The translations under genes and the position numbers were made by a program. Of a stretch of DNA of 64,000 nucleotides, positions 43,762-52,302 are shown piece after piece. The DNA is taken from contig CP030158.1 of assembly GCA_003285105.1 (NCBI GenBank), forward strand, positions 248,001 through 312,000, in the 5' to 3' direction. Every line of letters begins with the position of its first letter. Position 1 is the first letter of the stretch. The DNA comes from Roseithermus sacchariphilus (lineage in GTDB: Bacteria; Bacteroidota; Rhodothermia; Rhodothermales; MEBIC09517). Under the pieces are notes generated by a model. The model had not been told where the DNA came from, searched no databases, and was given only the letters and a program-made list of their open reading frames with translations.

Positions 43762-44763
43762 CTACGCCTCGATCTGCGGGACGATGAGCCGGGCCCCGAA
43801 CTCGGCATAGGCGTTCTCGAGCGCCGCGAGCCGGTCCGGGTCGCCGTCGTAGACCCCGATGACGGCCCCGCCGGAGCCGGCGAATTTGACGTGCGCCCCG
43901 CCACGCCGGCCGATGTCGATGAGTTGCTGGTTGCGGGGGCTGATCTGCGTGATCCGGGCGCGCAGGTCGAAGTTGGCGTCCATCAGCGGCCCGATCTCGT
44001 CGCCCCGGCCGGCCACGATCAGGTCCCGGGCCTCCTGGGCGTAGGCCGCGAACGTCTGCATGGCCTCCCGCACGACCGGGTCGCCCCGCCGGAAGCGGCT
44101 GCGCAGGTCGTTGTGCGTGACCTCGGAGCCCTCGGAGTTACCGTCGTGGTAGGCCACGAAGAGGGGCGGGAGGTTTTCCACCGGCAGCGGCTCGTACCGG
44201 CCGAAGCCCTGCCGTTCCATCGTCTCCCGGTCGAAGTCCATGAACACCACGCCCTCGTAGACCTGGATGACGCGGTCCTGCAGGCCGGCGCCCAGGCCGA
44301 GTTCATCCACCTCGACGCTCAGGATCAGGTTGGGAAGCTGCGGTTGGGGAATGACGACGCCGTAGAAGTTCATCAGCGCCCGCATCGTGGCGGTGATGAT
44401 GCCGCTGGACCCGGCCAGGCCGATGCGGACCGGGATGTCGGTGGCATACTCGATGGTGAAGTTGCGGCGGTCGAGGTGGATGCCCTGCCGCTCGCAGTAG
44501 TCGCTGAAGGCTTTGATCGTCGCCTTGATGAGGCGGATGCCGCCGTAGTAGCCGTTGAGGCGCACGTCCTCGACCAGCGCCTCGCGGCTCTCGAACTCGA
44601 GATGGTCGCGCCGCCCCGGGCGGATGGCCACGCGGGGCGACTCGTAGCAGGTCACCCGCGCGGCGAAGTTGCGGACGATCAGCGAGATGGTCTTACCGAA
44701 GTACCCGTCCGACGGATTGCCGATGAGGCCCGCGCGGGCGTAGGCGCTGGTGTGGATGATCAT
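43762..44763 (-). CDS. GHMP kinase, glucuronokinase-like
   Basis: This 333-residue sugar kinase has the GHMP ATP loop PVRIGLAGSSGIIT (residues 111-124) and a C-terminal HVKFAGSGGAVIGVYDG. The N-terminal motif LIGNPSDGYFGKTISL, NGYYGGIRLIKA and AGLQDRVIQVYEGVVFMDF closely parallel plant glucuronokinase (D-glucuronate + ATP to glucuronate-1-phosphate) as I recall that sequence. It is transcribed just ahead of galU, a UTP-sugar-1-phosphate uridylyltransferase. The two could salvage a free sugar acid to a UDP-sugar. Other C1 sugar kinases (e.g. mannose or heptose types) remain possible. Confidence 0.8.
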   Translation of the reverse strand: MIIHTSAYARAGLIGNPSDGYFGKTISLIVRNFAARVTCYESPRVAIRPGRRDHLEFESREALVEDVRLNGYYGGIRLIKATIKAFSDYCERQGIHLDRRNFTIEYATDIPVRIGLAGSSGIITATMRALMNFYGVVIPQPQLPNLILSVEVDELGLGAGLQDRVIQVYEGVVFMDFDRETMERQGFGRYEPLPVENLPPLFVAYHDGNSEGSEVTHNDLRSRFRRGDPVVREAMQTFAAYAQEARDLIVAGRGDEIGPLMDANFDLRARITQISPRNQQLIDIGRRGGAHVKFAGSGGAVIGVYDGDPDRLAALENAYAEFGARLIVPQIEA

Positions 44764-44791
44764 ACGGCTGTGGGTGGTTGGCTGTGGGGAG
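44764..44791 (-). repeat. Heptamer-periodic leader of the GHMP kinase gene
   Basis: Four 7-base units immediately upstream of the ATG; on the plus strand two are tgggtgg and ttggctg. Confidence 0.5.
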
Positions 44792-44807
44792 GGCCGGACC
44801 GGCCCGA

Positions 44808-47732
44808 TTACCCCGCCAGCGCGTCCAGCAGGATCTGCGCCGGGTGCAGGGCCGTGCGGCCGGCGGCATCTTCGATCTGGGCGCGGCAGGACGTGCCGGC
44901 GGCGGCCACCAGCGTGTCCGCCCCCGCGGCGCGCACGGCGGGCGCCAGGCGGCGCTCGGCCATCGCCAGCGAGACGTCCACGTGCTCGGCCTCGTAGCCG
45001 AAGGCCCCGGCCATGCCGCAGCAGCTCGTGTCCAGCACCTCGACGCGGTAGTTTGGCGGCAGGCTCAGGCAGCGCACGGCCGGCCCGGTCCCGACCAGCG
45101 CCTTCTGGTGGCAGTGCCCGTGCAGCAGCACCGTGCGCGCCGCCTCGGTCCACGCCACCCCGTCGAGCCGCCCCTCGGCGGCGAGGCGAGCGACGTACTC
45201 CTCGAAGGTGACGGCCACCTCGGCCAGATCGCGGGCATAGGCATCACCGGGCAGCAGGTTCAGAAACTCGTCGCGGAAGGTCAGGATGCAGCTCGGCTCC
45301 AGGCCGATGATCGGCAGGCCCTCGGCCGCGTAGGGGTGCAGCGCCTCGACCGTCCGCAGCGCCTGCTGCTGGGCCTCGGTGACGAGCCCTTTCGAGAGCA
45401 ACGGACGCCCGCAGCAGACCGGCTCCGGGTCCGGCACCACCACCTGCAGGCCGATCCGGTCCAGGAACCGGGCCGCGGCGCGGGCCACCTCCGGGTGGTG
45501 GTAGTTGCTGAACGTGTCGGCATACAGGACCACCTGCGGGCCGTCGGCCCGCCAGGTCTGCTTGCGGAACCACACGTGGAACGGCTCCGCGGCGAAGGCC
45601 GGCAGCGACCGGCGGCGGCTGATGCCCAGCGTGCGATCCAGCATCCACCGCACCGGCGCCAGGCGGTTCACCGTGTTGGCCAGCCGGGCCAGGGTCCCCG
45701 TCATCCGCCGGCTCAGCTGCGGCAGGTGCGCGAAGAGCTTCGTCCGCAGCGGCATCTCGTGGACCTGCCAGTACTGATGCAGCCACTCCGTCTTCATCTT
45801 CGCCATGTCCACGTTGGACGGGCACTCCGTCTTGCAGGCCTTGCACTGCACGCAGAGGTCCAGCACCTCGTACAGCTCCGGCCCCGTCCAGGCCTCCGGC
45901 GGCAGTTCGCCGGAGAGCGCGGCGCGGAGGGCGTTGGCCCGGCCCCGCGTGGAGTGCGCCTCCTCCCGCGTCGCCATGAAGCTCGGGCACATCGCCCCGC
46001 TCTGCAGCTTGCGGCAGGCCCCGTTGCCGTTGCACAGCTCCACCGACGCCGCAAAGCCCCCGTCCTCCGACCAGTCGAGGGCCGTCAGCACCGGGATCGT
46101 GCGGTAGGTCGGCCCCATGCGCAGGTTCTCCGTCATCGGCGGCGTGTCCAGCACCTTGCCGGGGTTGAGCAGGCCCTGCGGGTCGAAGAGGCGTTTGACC
46201 TCGCGGTAGACGCCAGTCAGTTCCGGCCCGAGGAACCGCTCGAGCAGCCAGCCGCGCACGATGCCGTCGCCGTGCTCGGACGAGACGGAGCCGCCGTACT
46301 TGGCGACCAGCTCCATCGAGCCGAGGCTGATCTCCCGCATCTTCTCCACCTCGCGCGCGTCCTTCGTGTTGATGAAAGGCCGCACGTGCAGGCATCCCGC
46401 CGAGGCATGGGCGTAGTAGACCACCGGCGTCTGCGTCTCCTGCAGGAGCCGGTCCAGGTCCTCGATGTAATCGGCCAGGTGCTCGACCGGCACGGAGGCA
46501 TCCTCGATCACCGCGACGGGCTTGTAGTCGCCCTTGACGCCCATGATGAGGCCGAGGCCCTCCTTGCGCACGTTCCAGACGTTGGCGATGGCCTCGGGCG
46601 TCGTCGCCCGCACGACGGCATACCCCTCGCCGGCCTGCCGCAGCGTGCGCTCCAGGTCGTCCAGGCGGGCGGTCAGCTCGGCGTCGGTGCGGCCGAAGTA
46701 CTCGGTCAGCAACACGGCACCGGGCTCGCCCTCGATGAACGAGGCCAGCATCCCCGCAAACCCGGGCGCCCGGCGCGTCTGTGCGATGGCGACCCCGTCG
46801 AACAGCTCCACGGCCGACGGCTCGGTCCCCAAGATCGTCGTGACGCTGCGCAGCGCCTCGGCCCGCGTGCGGTAGTGGACGACGCCCACAACGGTGCGCT
46901 CGGGGCGGCGGACCAGGTTCAGTTCGATCTCGGTGGTGACGGCGAGCGTGCCTTCGCTGCCGCACAGGAGCTGGGCCACGTTGCGTGTCGCGGCCCCGTC
47001 GCCCGCCGTCAGCAGGCGTTCGAGGCGGTAGCCGCTGTTGCGCCGCCAGTGGCGGGGCGTGAACTGCTCGATGACACCGGCCTGCTCGCGCAGCAGCTCG
47101 TCGAGGCCCCGGTAGAGACGGCCGACCGCTCCGTCCTCCCGTATCCGAGCCTGCCAGCCCGCCGCGTCGAGGGGGCCAAAGGACGCCTCCACCCCGCCGG
47201 CGAGCAACACCCGCAGGCGATGGATGTGGTCGACGACGTTCCCGTAGAGGATGGAGTGCGTGCCCGTGGCGTTGGTGGCCACCATGCCCCCGAGGGTGGC
47301 CCGGTTGCCACTCGACGGGTCCGGCCCGACCATCCAGCCGTGGGGGTGCAGCGCCGCGTTGAGCCGGTCCAGCGTCAGCCCCGGCTCGACGCGCACCCGC
47401 CCGGCCTCGGCGTCGATCTCATGGATGGCGTCGAGGTGCTTCGTAAAGTCGATCACAAGCGCGGCCCCGACGGCCTGCCCGGCCAGCGACGACCCGCCGC
47501 CGCGCGGCAGCACCGGCACGCCGTAGCGGGCCGCCGCCTCCATCGCCGCCTGCACGTCGTCCGGGTGTTTCGGAATCAGCACCCCCACCGGGGAGATCTG
47601 GTACAGGCTGGCATCGGTGGCATAGAGGGCGCGGGACACGGCATCCATGCGGAGATCCCCGGACAGACGGGGCCGCAACGCCGCTTCGAAGTCGGCCAGC
47701 AGTTCGGCAGATACGGCCAGAGCGGAAGACAT
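44808..47732 (-). CDS. FAD-binding and Fe-S fusion dehydrogenase (YdiJ/D-2-hydroxyacid type)
   Basis: This 974-residue fusion has an FAD_binding_4 domain (about 40-190: VLPRGGGSSLAGQAVG, DPSSGNRATLGGMVATNA), an FAD-oxidase C domain (to about 500: VSSEHGDGIVRGWL), a ferredoxin-like segment (LCVQCKACKTECP near 627) and two CCG-type cysteine domains (EPVCCGRP, then HGHCHQKAL and DTSCCGMAGAFGYE). The order matches E. coli YdiJ, a D-2-hydroxyglutarate dehydrogenase, and related D-lactate/glycolate oxidases. It passes electrons to the quinone pool or another carrier. The exact substrate is not determined. Confidence 0.9.
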   Translation of the reverse strand: MSSALAVSAELLADFEAALRPRLSGDLRMDAVSRALYATDASLYQISPVGVLIPKHPDDVQAAMEAAARYGVPVLPRGGGSSLAGQAVGAALVIDFTKHLDAIHEIDAEAGRVRVEPGLTLDRLNAALHPHGWMVGPDPSSGNRATLGGMVATNATGTHSILYGNVVDHIHRLRVLLAGGVEASFGPLDAAGWQARIREDGAVGRLYRGLDELLREQAGVIEQFTPRHWRRNSGYRLERLLTAGDGAATRNVAQLLCGSEGTLAVTTEIELNLVRRPERTVVGVVHYRTRAEALRSVTTILGTEPSAVELFDGVAIAQTRRAPGFAGMLASFIEGEPGAVLLTEYFGRTDAELTARLDDLERTLRQAGEGYAVVRATTPEAIANVWNVRKEGLGLIMGVKGDYKPVAVIEDASVPVEHLADYIEDLDRLLQETQTPVVYYAHASAGCLHVRPFINTKDAREVEKMREISLGSMELVAKYGGSVSSEHGDGIVRGWLLERFLGPELTGVYREVKRLFDPQGLLNPGKVLDTPPMTENLRMGPTYRTIPVLTALDWSEDGGFAASVELCNGNGACRKLQSGAMCPSFMATREEAHSTRGRANALRAALSGELPPEAWTGPELYEVLDLCVQCKACKTECPSNVDMAKMKTEWLHQYWQVHEMPLRTKLFAHLPQLSRRMTGTLARLANTVNRLAPVRWMLDRTLGISRRRSLPAFAAEPFHVWFRKQTWRADGPQVVLYADTFSNYHHPEVARAAARFLDRIGLQVVVPDPEPVCCGRPLLSKGLVTEAQQQALRTVEALHPYAAEGLPIIGLEPSCILTFRDEFLNLLPGDAYARDLAEVAVTFEEYVARLAAEGRLDGVAWTEAARTVLLHGHCHQKALVGTGPAVRCLSLPPNYRVEVLDTSCCGMAGAFGYEAEHVDVSLAMAERRLAPAVRAAGADTLVAAAGTSCRAQIEDAAGRTALHPAQILLDALAG

Positions 47733-47927
47733 ACGAGGGTGGTGAGCAACGGAACGAGAAACGGGTGGACGGGCCCCGGCGACGAGCCCCCCAAACTTGC
47801 AACCCCGGCCGACACTTGCAACCGTGCACGGCGCGCAAACGCCGTGTGCGAAACGGTCGGAGGACGTCCGGCTACGGACACGTGGTGTACCGGCGCCGGC
47901 ACCGGGCTGAACCGCCTCCTGAGGGCC

Positions 47928-47951
47928 GGATTCCCGCTTGCGCGGGATGGA
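47928..47951. repeat. Short REP-like hairpin
   Basis: tcccgc (47932-47937) pairs with gcggga (47942-47947) inside ggattcccgcttgcgcggga, a motif resembling the widespread ggattcccgc...gcgggaatgac intergenic repeats. It lies in the 295-base gap between two minus-strand genes. Confidence 0.35.
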
Positions 47952-47955
47952 CGGT

Positions 47956-47985
47956 CAAAGAAAAGGCCCCGGAGGTTCGGGGCTT
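47956..47985 (-). terminator. Intrinsic terminator of the beta-CASP gene
   Basis: On the minus strand gccccg and cggggc form an 8-bp stem (with flanking pairs), followed by TTTTCTTT. It lies 43 bases beyond the stop codon of the beta-CASP hydrolase gene. Confidence 0.65.
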
Positions 47986-48027
47986 CTGGCGCGTTCTCTC
48001 GACAGGTCAGGTCGCCGGAGCGGGGCG

Positions 48028-49425
48028 TCACACCTCCAGCGGCTCCCCGGAGGAGGGGCGCAGCACCTCGATCTCCGGGTAGAAGAACCGGAGGTTGTCC
48101 GCCATCCATTCACGGGCCTCTTCCTCGCCGTGCACCAGGATCACCTTCTTCGGGCGGAGCTGCCCGACGAGGTGGATCAGGTCGCGGCGGTGGCTGTGTC
48201 CGCTGAAGCGGAAGCGCTCGACCTCGCAGCGGACCGGCTGCGGCCCCCGGTGCGCGTCCAGCACGACCTCCGTGCCGGGGCCCTCGGCGGCGGCCGCCAT
48301 CAGCCGCGCCGCCGGTGAATCCTCCTTGGCGAAGCCGACGAAGAAGATGCCGTGGCGCTCGTGCTCCACGAGGTCCTGCGCCAGGCGGTTCGAGAGGGTC
48401 CGTTCGAACATCATCCCGCTGCTGACCACGTGGATGCCGGGCTCGGCGAGGGCGTTGGTCTTGGCCGCCTGGCTGCGCGGCAACCGCCGCTGGGGCACCC
48501 CGAAGACCTGAAAGCCCGGATCGAGACGGGGCGTGACGAAGCGCGTCTTGTCGTAGAGGTCCGAGATGGCGCGCAGGGCGCCGGCCGTGTAGATCGGCGT
48601 TTCTTCCGGGATGAGGCCGCGTTTCTTGAAGCGATCCAGGAGGGCCAGGATCTCCTGTGCCCGTCCCAGCGCGAACGAGGGCACCAGCACGGTTCCGCCG
48701 CGGGCGAGCACCCGCTGTAGCGCCTCGGCGAACTTCTGCTCCTCGGTCCGCCGCGTGGTGCGCTCGGCCTCCGGGTCGGCCCCGGCCGTGCTTTCCAGGA
48801 TGAGCACGTCGACGGGCTCCTCCGGGTAGGTCCCGCCCGGCAGGATGGTCTGCGGCCGCAGGTTGGTGTCGCTCGTGTAGAAGACCCGCCGCTCGCGCCC
48901 GTCCTCCTCGAAGCGCAGCAACACCCCGGCCGAACCGAGGATGTGGCCCGAATGCAGCAGCTCAGCCTGGATCGGCACCTCGGCCCGGATGCCGGTCAGG
49001 TCGAAGGGCTGGCCCAGCTCGTGCGTCAGGTAGAGGTAGCTGTAGAGCGACAGTTCCTCCTCGCCGAAGAGCGGCTCGGCCGACGTCGTGCCCTCGCGCA
49101 GCTTCCGTCGCTGCAAGCGGGCCGAGGCAGGCAGCAGCAGCTCGGCCAGATCCCGCGTGGCCCGCGTCATGTGCACGAGCACGTGCGGAAACTCCCGGAT
49201 CAGCACGGGCAGCGAGCCGATGTGGTCGTGATGGGCGTGCGTCACGACCGCGTGGTCCACGTACCAGTCCGGGTGATCCCGCACCAGGTCGAACCGCGGC
49301 AAGCTTTCCTCTCCCTCCTGATTGGGATCTGCGCCGGCATCCAGGACGATGCCGGTGCCGTCGATCTTCAGAAAATGGCAACTGGCACCGATGGCCTCGG
49401 TGTCCCCCAGCGCGACAAACAGCAT
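48028..49425 (-). CDS. Beta-CASP metallo-beta-lactamase fold hydrolase
   Basis: This 465-residue protein has the metal motif THAHHDHIGSLP (near residue 63), SGHILGSAGVLL, the SDTN motif, and a beta-CASP insert (about 210-330, VLVPSFALGRAQEILALL). A C-terminal FSGHSHRRDL supplies the last ligand, followed by LVHGEEEAREWM. This is the architecture of CPSF-73-like and RNase J-related nucleases acting on RNA. ATG at 49425 begins MLFVALGDTEAIGAS, where the fold starts. No RNA partner gene is adjacent. Confidence 0.87.
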   Translation of the reverse strand: MLFVALGDTEAIGASCHFLKIDGTGIVLDAGADPNQEGEESLPRFDLVRDHPDWYVDHAVVTHAHHDHIGSLPVLIREFPHVLVHMTRATRDLAELLLPASARLQRRKLREGTTSAEPLFGEEELSLYSYLYLTHELGQPFDLTGIRAEVPIQAELLHSGHILGSAGVLLRFEEDGRERRVFYTSDTNLRPQTILPGGTYPEEPVDVLILESTAGADPEAERTTRRTEEQKFAEALQRVLARGGTVLVPSFALGRAQEILALLDRFKKRGLIPEETPIYTAGALRAISDLYDKTRFVTPRLDPGFQVFGVPQRRLPRSQAAKTNALAEPGIHVVSSGMMFERTLSNRLAQDLVEHERHGIFFVGFAKEDSPAARLMAAAAEGPGTEVVLDAHRGPQPVRCEVERFRFSGHSHRRDLIHLVGQLRPKKVILVHGEEEAREWMADNLRFFYPEIEVLRPSSGEPLEV

Positions 49426-49750
49426 ACGAGACGGCGGTAACGATACGATGGCATGTGGCAACGACACCCGGCTCCCGGCGGGTCGAACAGGCCGTCGGCA
49501 CAACCGCCGAGGCGGAACATTTGTTTCACGGATCGTATCGAGCCCACGGTCTTCGTGCGTTCTTTGCCCTTCGCACGGCGCCCTTCGCGCCCGTGCCTTT
49601 CGCGCCAGCGCCTTTCGCACCGATTCCGCAGGGCGTGCCCTCACCGATCCACCTGCAGGACGGATACGGCCGTCGGAGGCGACGTCGTCCTGAACGGTCC
49701 TGAACGATCCTGAACGGCGTTCCGATGCCCGCGCGGTCGGCGCCGGGGGG
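49426..49750. other. Intergenic region with short tandem repeats
   Basis: No convincing gene is seen in these 325 bases. Degenerate 14-15-base units containing gcccttcgc or gcctttcgc run from about 49566 to 49620, and tcctgaacg repeats three times at an 11-base period near 49688-49720. Short plus-strand open frames here are repeat-derived and rejected as genes. Confidence 0.4.
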
Positions 49751-51553
49751 TCACCCGGCCAGCGCGTCGTCCGCGTCGCCGGCCTGTTCCCGCACGGCGT
49801 GCCGCAGCCGCTCCGTCTCCTGCCGGAGCGCGGCGTGCTCGGCCTCCAGCCGGTCCGTCTCCGAGCGTTCGCGCTCGATCAGGCGAGTGTAGGGTTCGAG
49901 CGTCGCTTCGAGCTTGCCGAGCGTCTCCGCGATCTGCTGGTCGAACTGCCGGGTCAGCGCCTGCTCCACGTCGCTCCGCAGCCCTTCGATGCGGTCGCGC
50001 AGCTCGGCGATGGCCTTGCGGCGTTGCCGGGGCAGCACCGTCAGCCCCGCCGCCGCCAGCACCGCCGAGGAGGCCAGCCCGAAGCCGCCGACGGCGTCGA
50101 GCGTGGTGGCCGCCAGCAGCACGCCCGAGAGGACGCCGAGGCTGGCCGCACCGGCCCCGGCCATCTGGACCGTATCCACCCCGCTCTGCACGTTGCTCAG
50201 GATCCGCCGGGCCTCCTCGGACAGGTCGTGCGTCTCCAGGCGGCGGCTCGTCTCGCGCATGATGGCGTCGAAGACTTCCTGGCGGTTGTACGCAAAACCG
50301 GCCTGCGCCGCCGTGGCGGCCGCGCCGCCGGCCGCCTGCATCTTCTCGTGGAACTCGGTCAGCGTCTGCGTCCACAGCGCCAGCGCCCGCTTGAGCAGCC
50401 AGTCCACCGCCGCCGTCACGGTCTGCTCGATCTGGTGGTCGGTCGTGCGCAGGACCTGCCGCGCGAACTCCTCCCGGAACCGGTCGCGGTCCCGCAGCAG
50501 CCCGATCTGGCTGACGCGGATCGTATCGGTGAGGAACTGCACGCCGCGGCGTTCCACCTCTAGCAGCAGCGTGTCGACCTCGGCGATATAGCGCCGGTAG
50601 CCGTCGGCCAGTTCGGCGCGGGTGGCCGCCAGCCGTTCCCGCAGCGCCGCCAGCCGCCGCTCGTCCTCGGCCAGCACGGTGCGGCGCTGGTGCAGGCGCG
50701 CCTCCAGCGCCGCCAGGAGGCGAGCCGCCGTGTCCAGCGGGCTCATGAGCTTGAGCCGGAGCTGGTCCGGGCCGGCCAGCGTCTGCGTGATGAAGGTTTC
50801 GAGCGGCTCGAAACGGCTCTGCGCCCACCATTCGGCCCGCCGGGCCGGGTCGTCGGTCGTCTTGGCCCGGAAGGCCAGGTCGGCGCTGACGGGGAAGATG
50901 CGGGGCTCCAGGTCCATCAGCTCGCGGCAGCCGCTGCGGATGTGCTCGAGCACCTGCGCCAGCGCCTCGTCGCTGCGCGCCAGGTCCGCCTTGTTGAGCA
51001 CGAAGACGAGCCGCTTGCCCCACGCTTCCCGGATGAACGTCAGGAACTGCCGCTCCGACTCGGTCAGCGGGCGGTCGTACGACGTCACGAACAGCACCAG
51101 GTCCGCCCGCGGGATGAACTGCTCGGTGATCTCCTGATGCCGCCGGATGATGGAGTTGGTGCCGGGGGTGTCCACCAGGTGCAAGGCGCGCAGCAGCGGC
51201 GACGGATAGCGGCGCTCGACCAGATACTCCGACAGCTGCCGGTCCATGCGCTCCTCGCCGTAGCGCAGGATCGTCACCTTCGCCGTCGTCGGGATCGGCC
51301 CTTCCTCCATCACCGGCTCGCCGAAGAGGGCGTTGAGGACGCTCGACTTCCCGGCGTTGAATTCCCCGACGACCACCACGAGAAACAGGGCGTCGAGGTG
51401 GCGCGCCACGTCCTCGACGGACGCGACCGTAGCCGCCTCGACGCCCGCGTCCTCCAGCACCTGGCGCAACCGGTTCAGCAGCGCCCGCTCGTCATCCCGC
51501 ACCCGGATCAGGCCGGGATGCAGCAGGGCCTCCATCGGCTCCGGCATGGTCAT
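49751..51553 (-). CDS. Bacterial dynamin-like GTPase
   Basis: This 600-residue protein has a dynamin-family GTPase domain: P-loop VGEFNAGKSSVLNAL (63-77), switch region GPIPTTAKVTILR, DTPGTNSI and G4 NKAD. Long coiled-coil stalk helices follow (about 280-430 and 530-600) with a hydrophobic Ala/Gly-rich hairpin near 455-500 that may insert into the membrane. Such proteins remodel or protect membranes. The ATG overlaps the transaldolase stop codon by one base (TGATG), so the two are translationally coupled. No second dynamin partner gene is adjacent. Confidence 0.87.
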   Translation of the reverse strand: MTMPEPMEALLHPGLIRVRDDERALLNRLRQVLEDAGVEAATVASVEDVARHLDALFLVVVVGEFNAGKSSVLNALFGEPVMEEGPIPTTAKVTILRYGEERMDRQLSEYLVERRYPSPLLRALHLVDTPGTNSIIRRHQEITEQFIPRADLVLFVTSYDRPLTESERQFLTFIREAWGKRLVFVLNKADLARSDEALAQVLEHIRSGCRELMDLEPRIFPVSADLAFRAKTTDDPARRAEWWAQSRFEPLETFITQTLAGPDQLRLKLMSPLDTAARLLAALEARLHQRRTVLAEDERRLAALRERLAATRAELADGYRRYIAEVDTLLLEVERRGVQFLTDTIRVSQIGLLRDRDRFREEFARQVLRTTDHQIEQTVTAAVDWLLKRALALWTQTLTEFHEKMQAAGGAAATAAQAGFAYNRQEVFDAIMRETSRRLETHDLSEEARRILSNVQSGVDTVQMAGAGAASLGVLSGVLLAATTLDAVGGFGLASSAVLAAAGLTVLPRQRRKAIAELRDRIEGLRSDVEQALTRQFDQQIAETLGKLEATLEPYTRLIERERSETDRLEAEHAALRQETERLRHAVREQAGDADDALAG

Positions 51554-52218
51554 CAGGCGACGGCCGCCTTCTGCGCCTTGTAGGCCTCCCAGTCGCTCAG
51601 GAATTTCTCCAGGCCGATGTCCGTCAGGGGGTGCTTGATGAGCTGCTTGATGACGCTGAACGGAATGGTGGCGACGTCGGCGCCGGCCAGGGCGGCTTCC
51701 ACAACGTGCATCGGATGGCGGATCGAGGCGGCCAGGACTTCCGTCTCGTAGCCGTAGTTGGCGTAGATCTGCACGATCTGCTCGATCAGCTCCATCCCGT
51801 TCGTCGAGATGTCGTCCAGCCGGCCGATGAAGGGGCTGATGTAGGCGGCGCCCGCCTTGGCGGCGATCAGCGCCTGCGTGGGCGAGAAGCAGAGCGTGCA
51901 GTTCGTCCGGATGCCCTCTTCCCGCAGGGCCTTGATCGCCTTGATGCCGTCGAGGATCAGGGGCACCTTCACCACGACGTTCTCGTGGATCTTCGCCAGC
52001 GCCCGCCCCTCTTCCATGATGCCGTCGAAGTCGGTCGCCGTCACCTCGGCAGACACGTCGCCGTCGACGATCTCGCAGATCTTGTAGATGTGCTCGTGGA
52101 AATCCGCCCCTCCCGCCTTCTTCATGAGCGACGGATTGGTGGTGACGCCGTCGAGGACGCCCATATCGTTGGCCTCGCGGATTTCGTCGAGATCGGCGGT
52201 GTCGATGAAAAATTTCAT
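51553..52218 (-). CDS. Transaldolase, FSA/TalC type
   Basis: This 221-residue short transaldolase has [18 protein letters not shown] at the N-terminus, [11 protein letters not shown], the Schiff-base Lys in NVVVKVPL (near residue 86) and [29 protein letters not shown]-type strands. It transfers a dihydroxyacetone unit in the non-oxidative pentose phosphate pathway, or cleaves fructose-6-phosphate in the FSA subgroup. ATG at 52218 is the conserved start. Its stop codon overlaps the dynamin start. Confidence 0.92.
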   Translation of the reverse strand: MKFFIDTADLDEIREANDMGVLDGVTTNPSLMKKAGGADFHEHIYKICEIVDGDVSAEVTATDFDGIMEEGRALAKIHENVVVKVPLILDGIKAIKALREEGIRTNCTLCFSPTQALIAAKAGAAYISPFIGRLDDISTNGMELIEQIVQIYANYGYETEVLAASIRHPMHVVEAALAGADVATIPFSVIKQLIKHPLTDIGLEKFLSDWEAYKAQKAAVA

Positions 52219-52302
52219 GGCGTGACAGGTGCGGATTGGGTGGAAGGGAATGCGTGCACGGGGTGCAACGCCCGAACGGCGCACGGGGTTGCCGTGCGGC
52301 GA

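Noticed and set aside
44778-48206. 1142-codon open frame on the plus strand
   Set aside because: It is antisense to the FAD/Fe-S dehydrogenase and shows only biased Arg/Gln/Pro composition.
49560-49713. Short plus-strand coding frames in the gap before the dynamin gene
   Set aside because: They are generated by the short tandem repeats, have no start context, and overlap each other in several frames.
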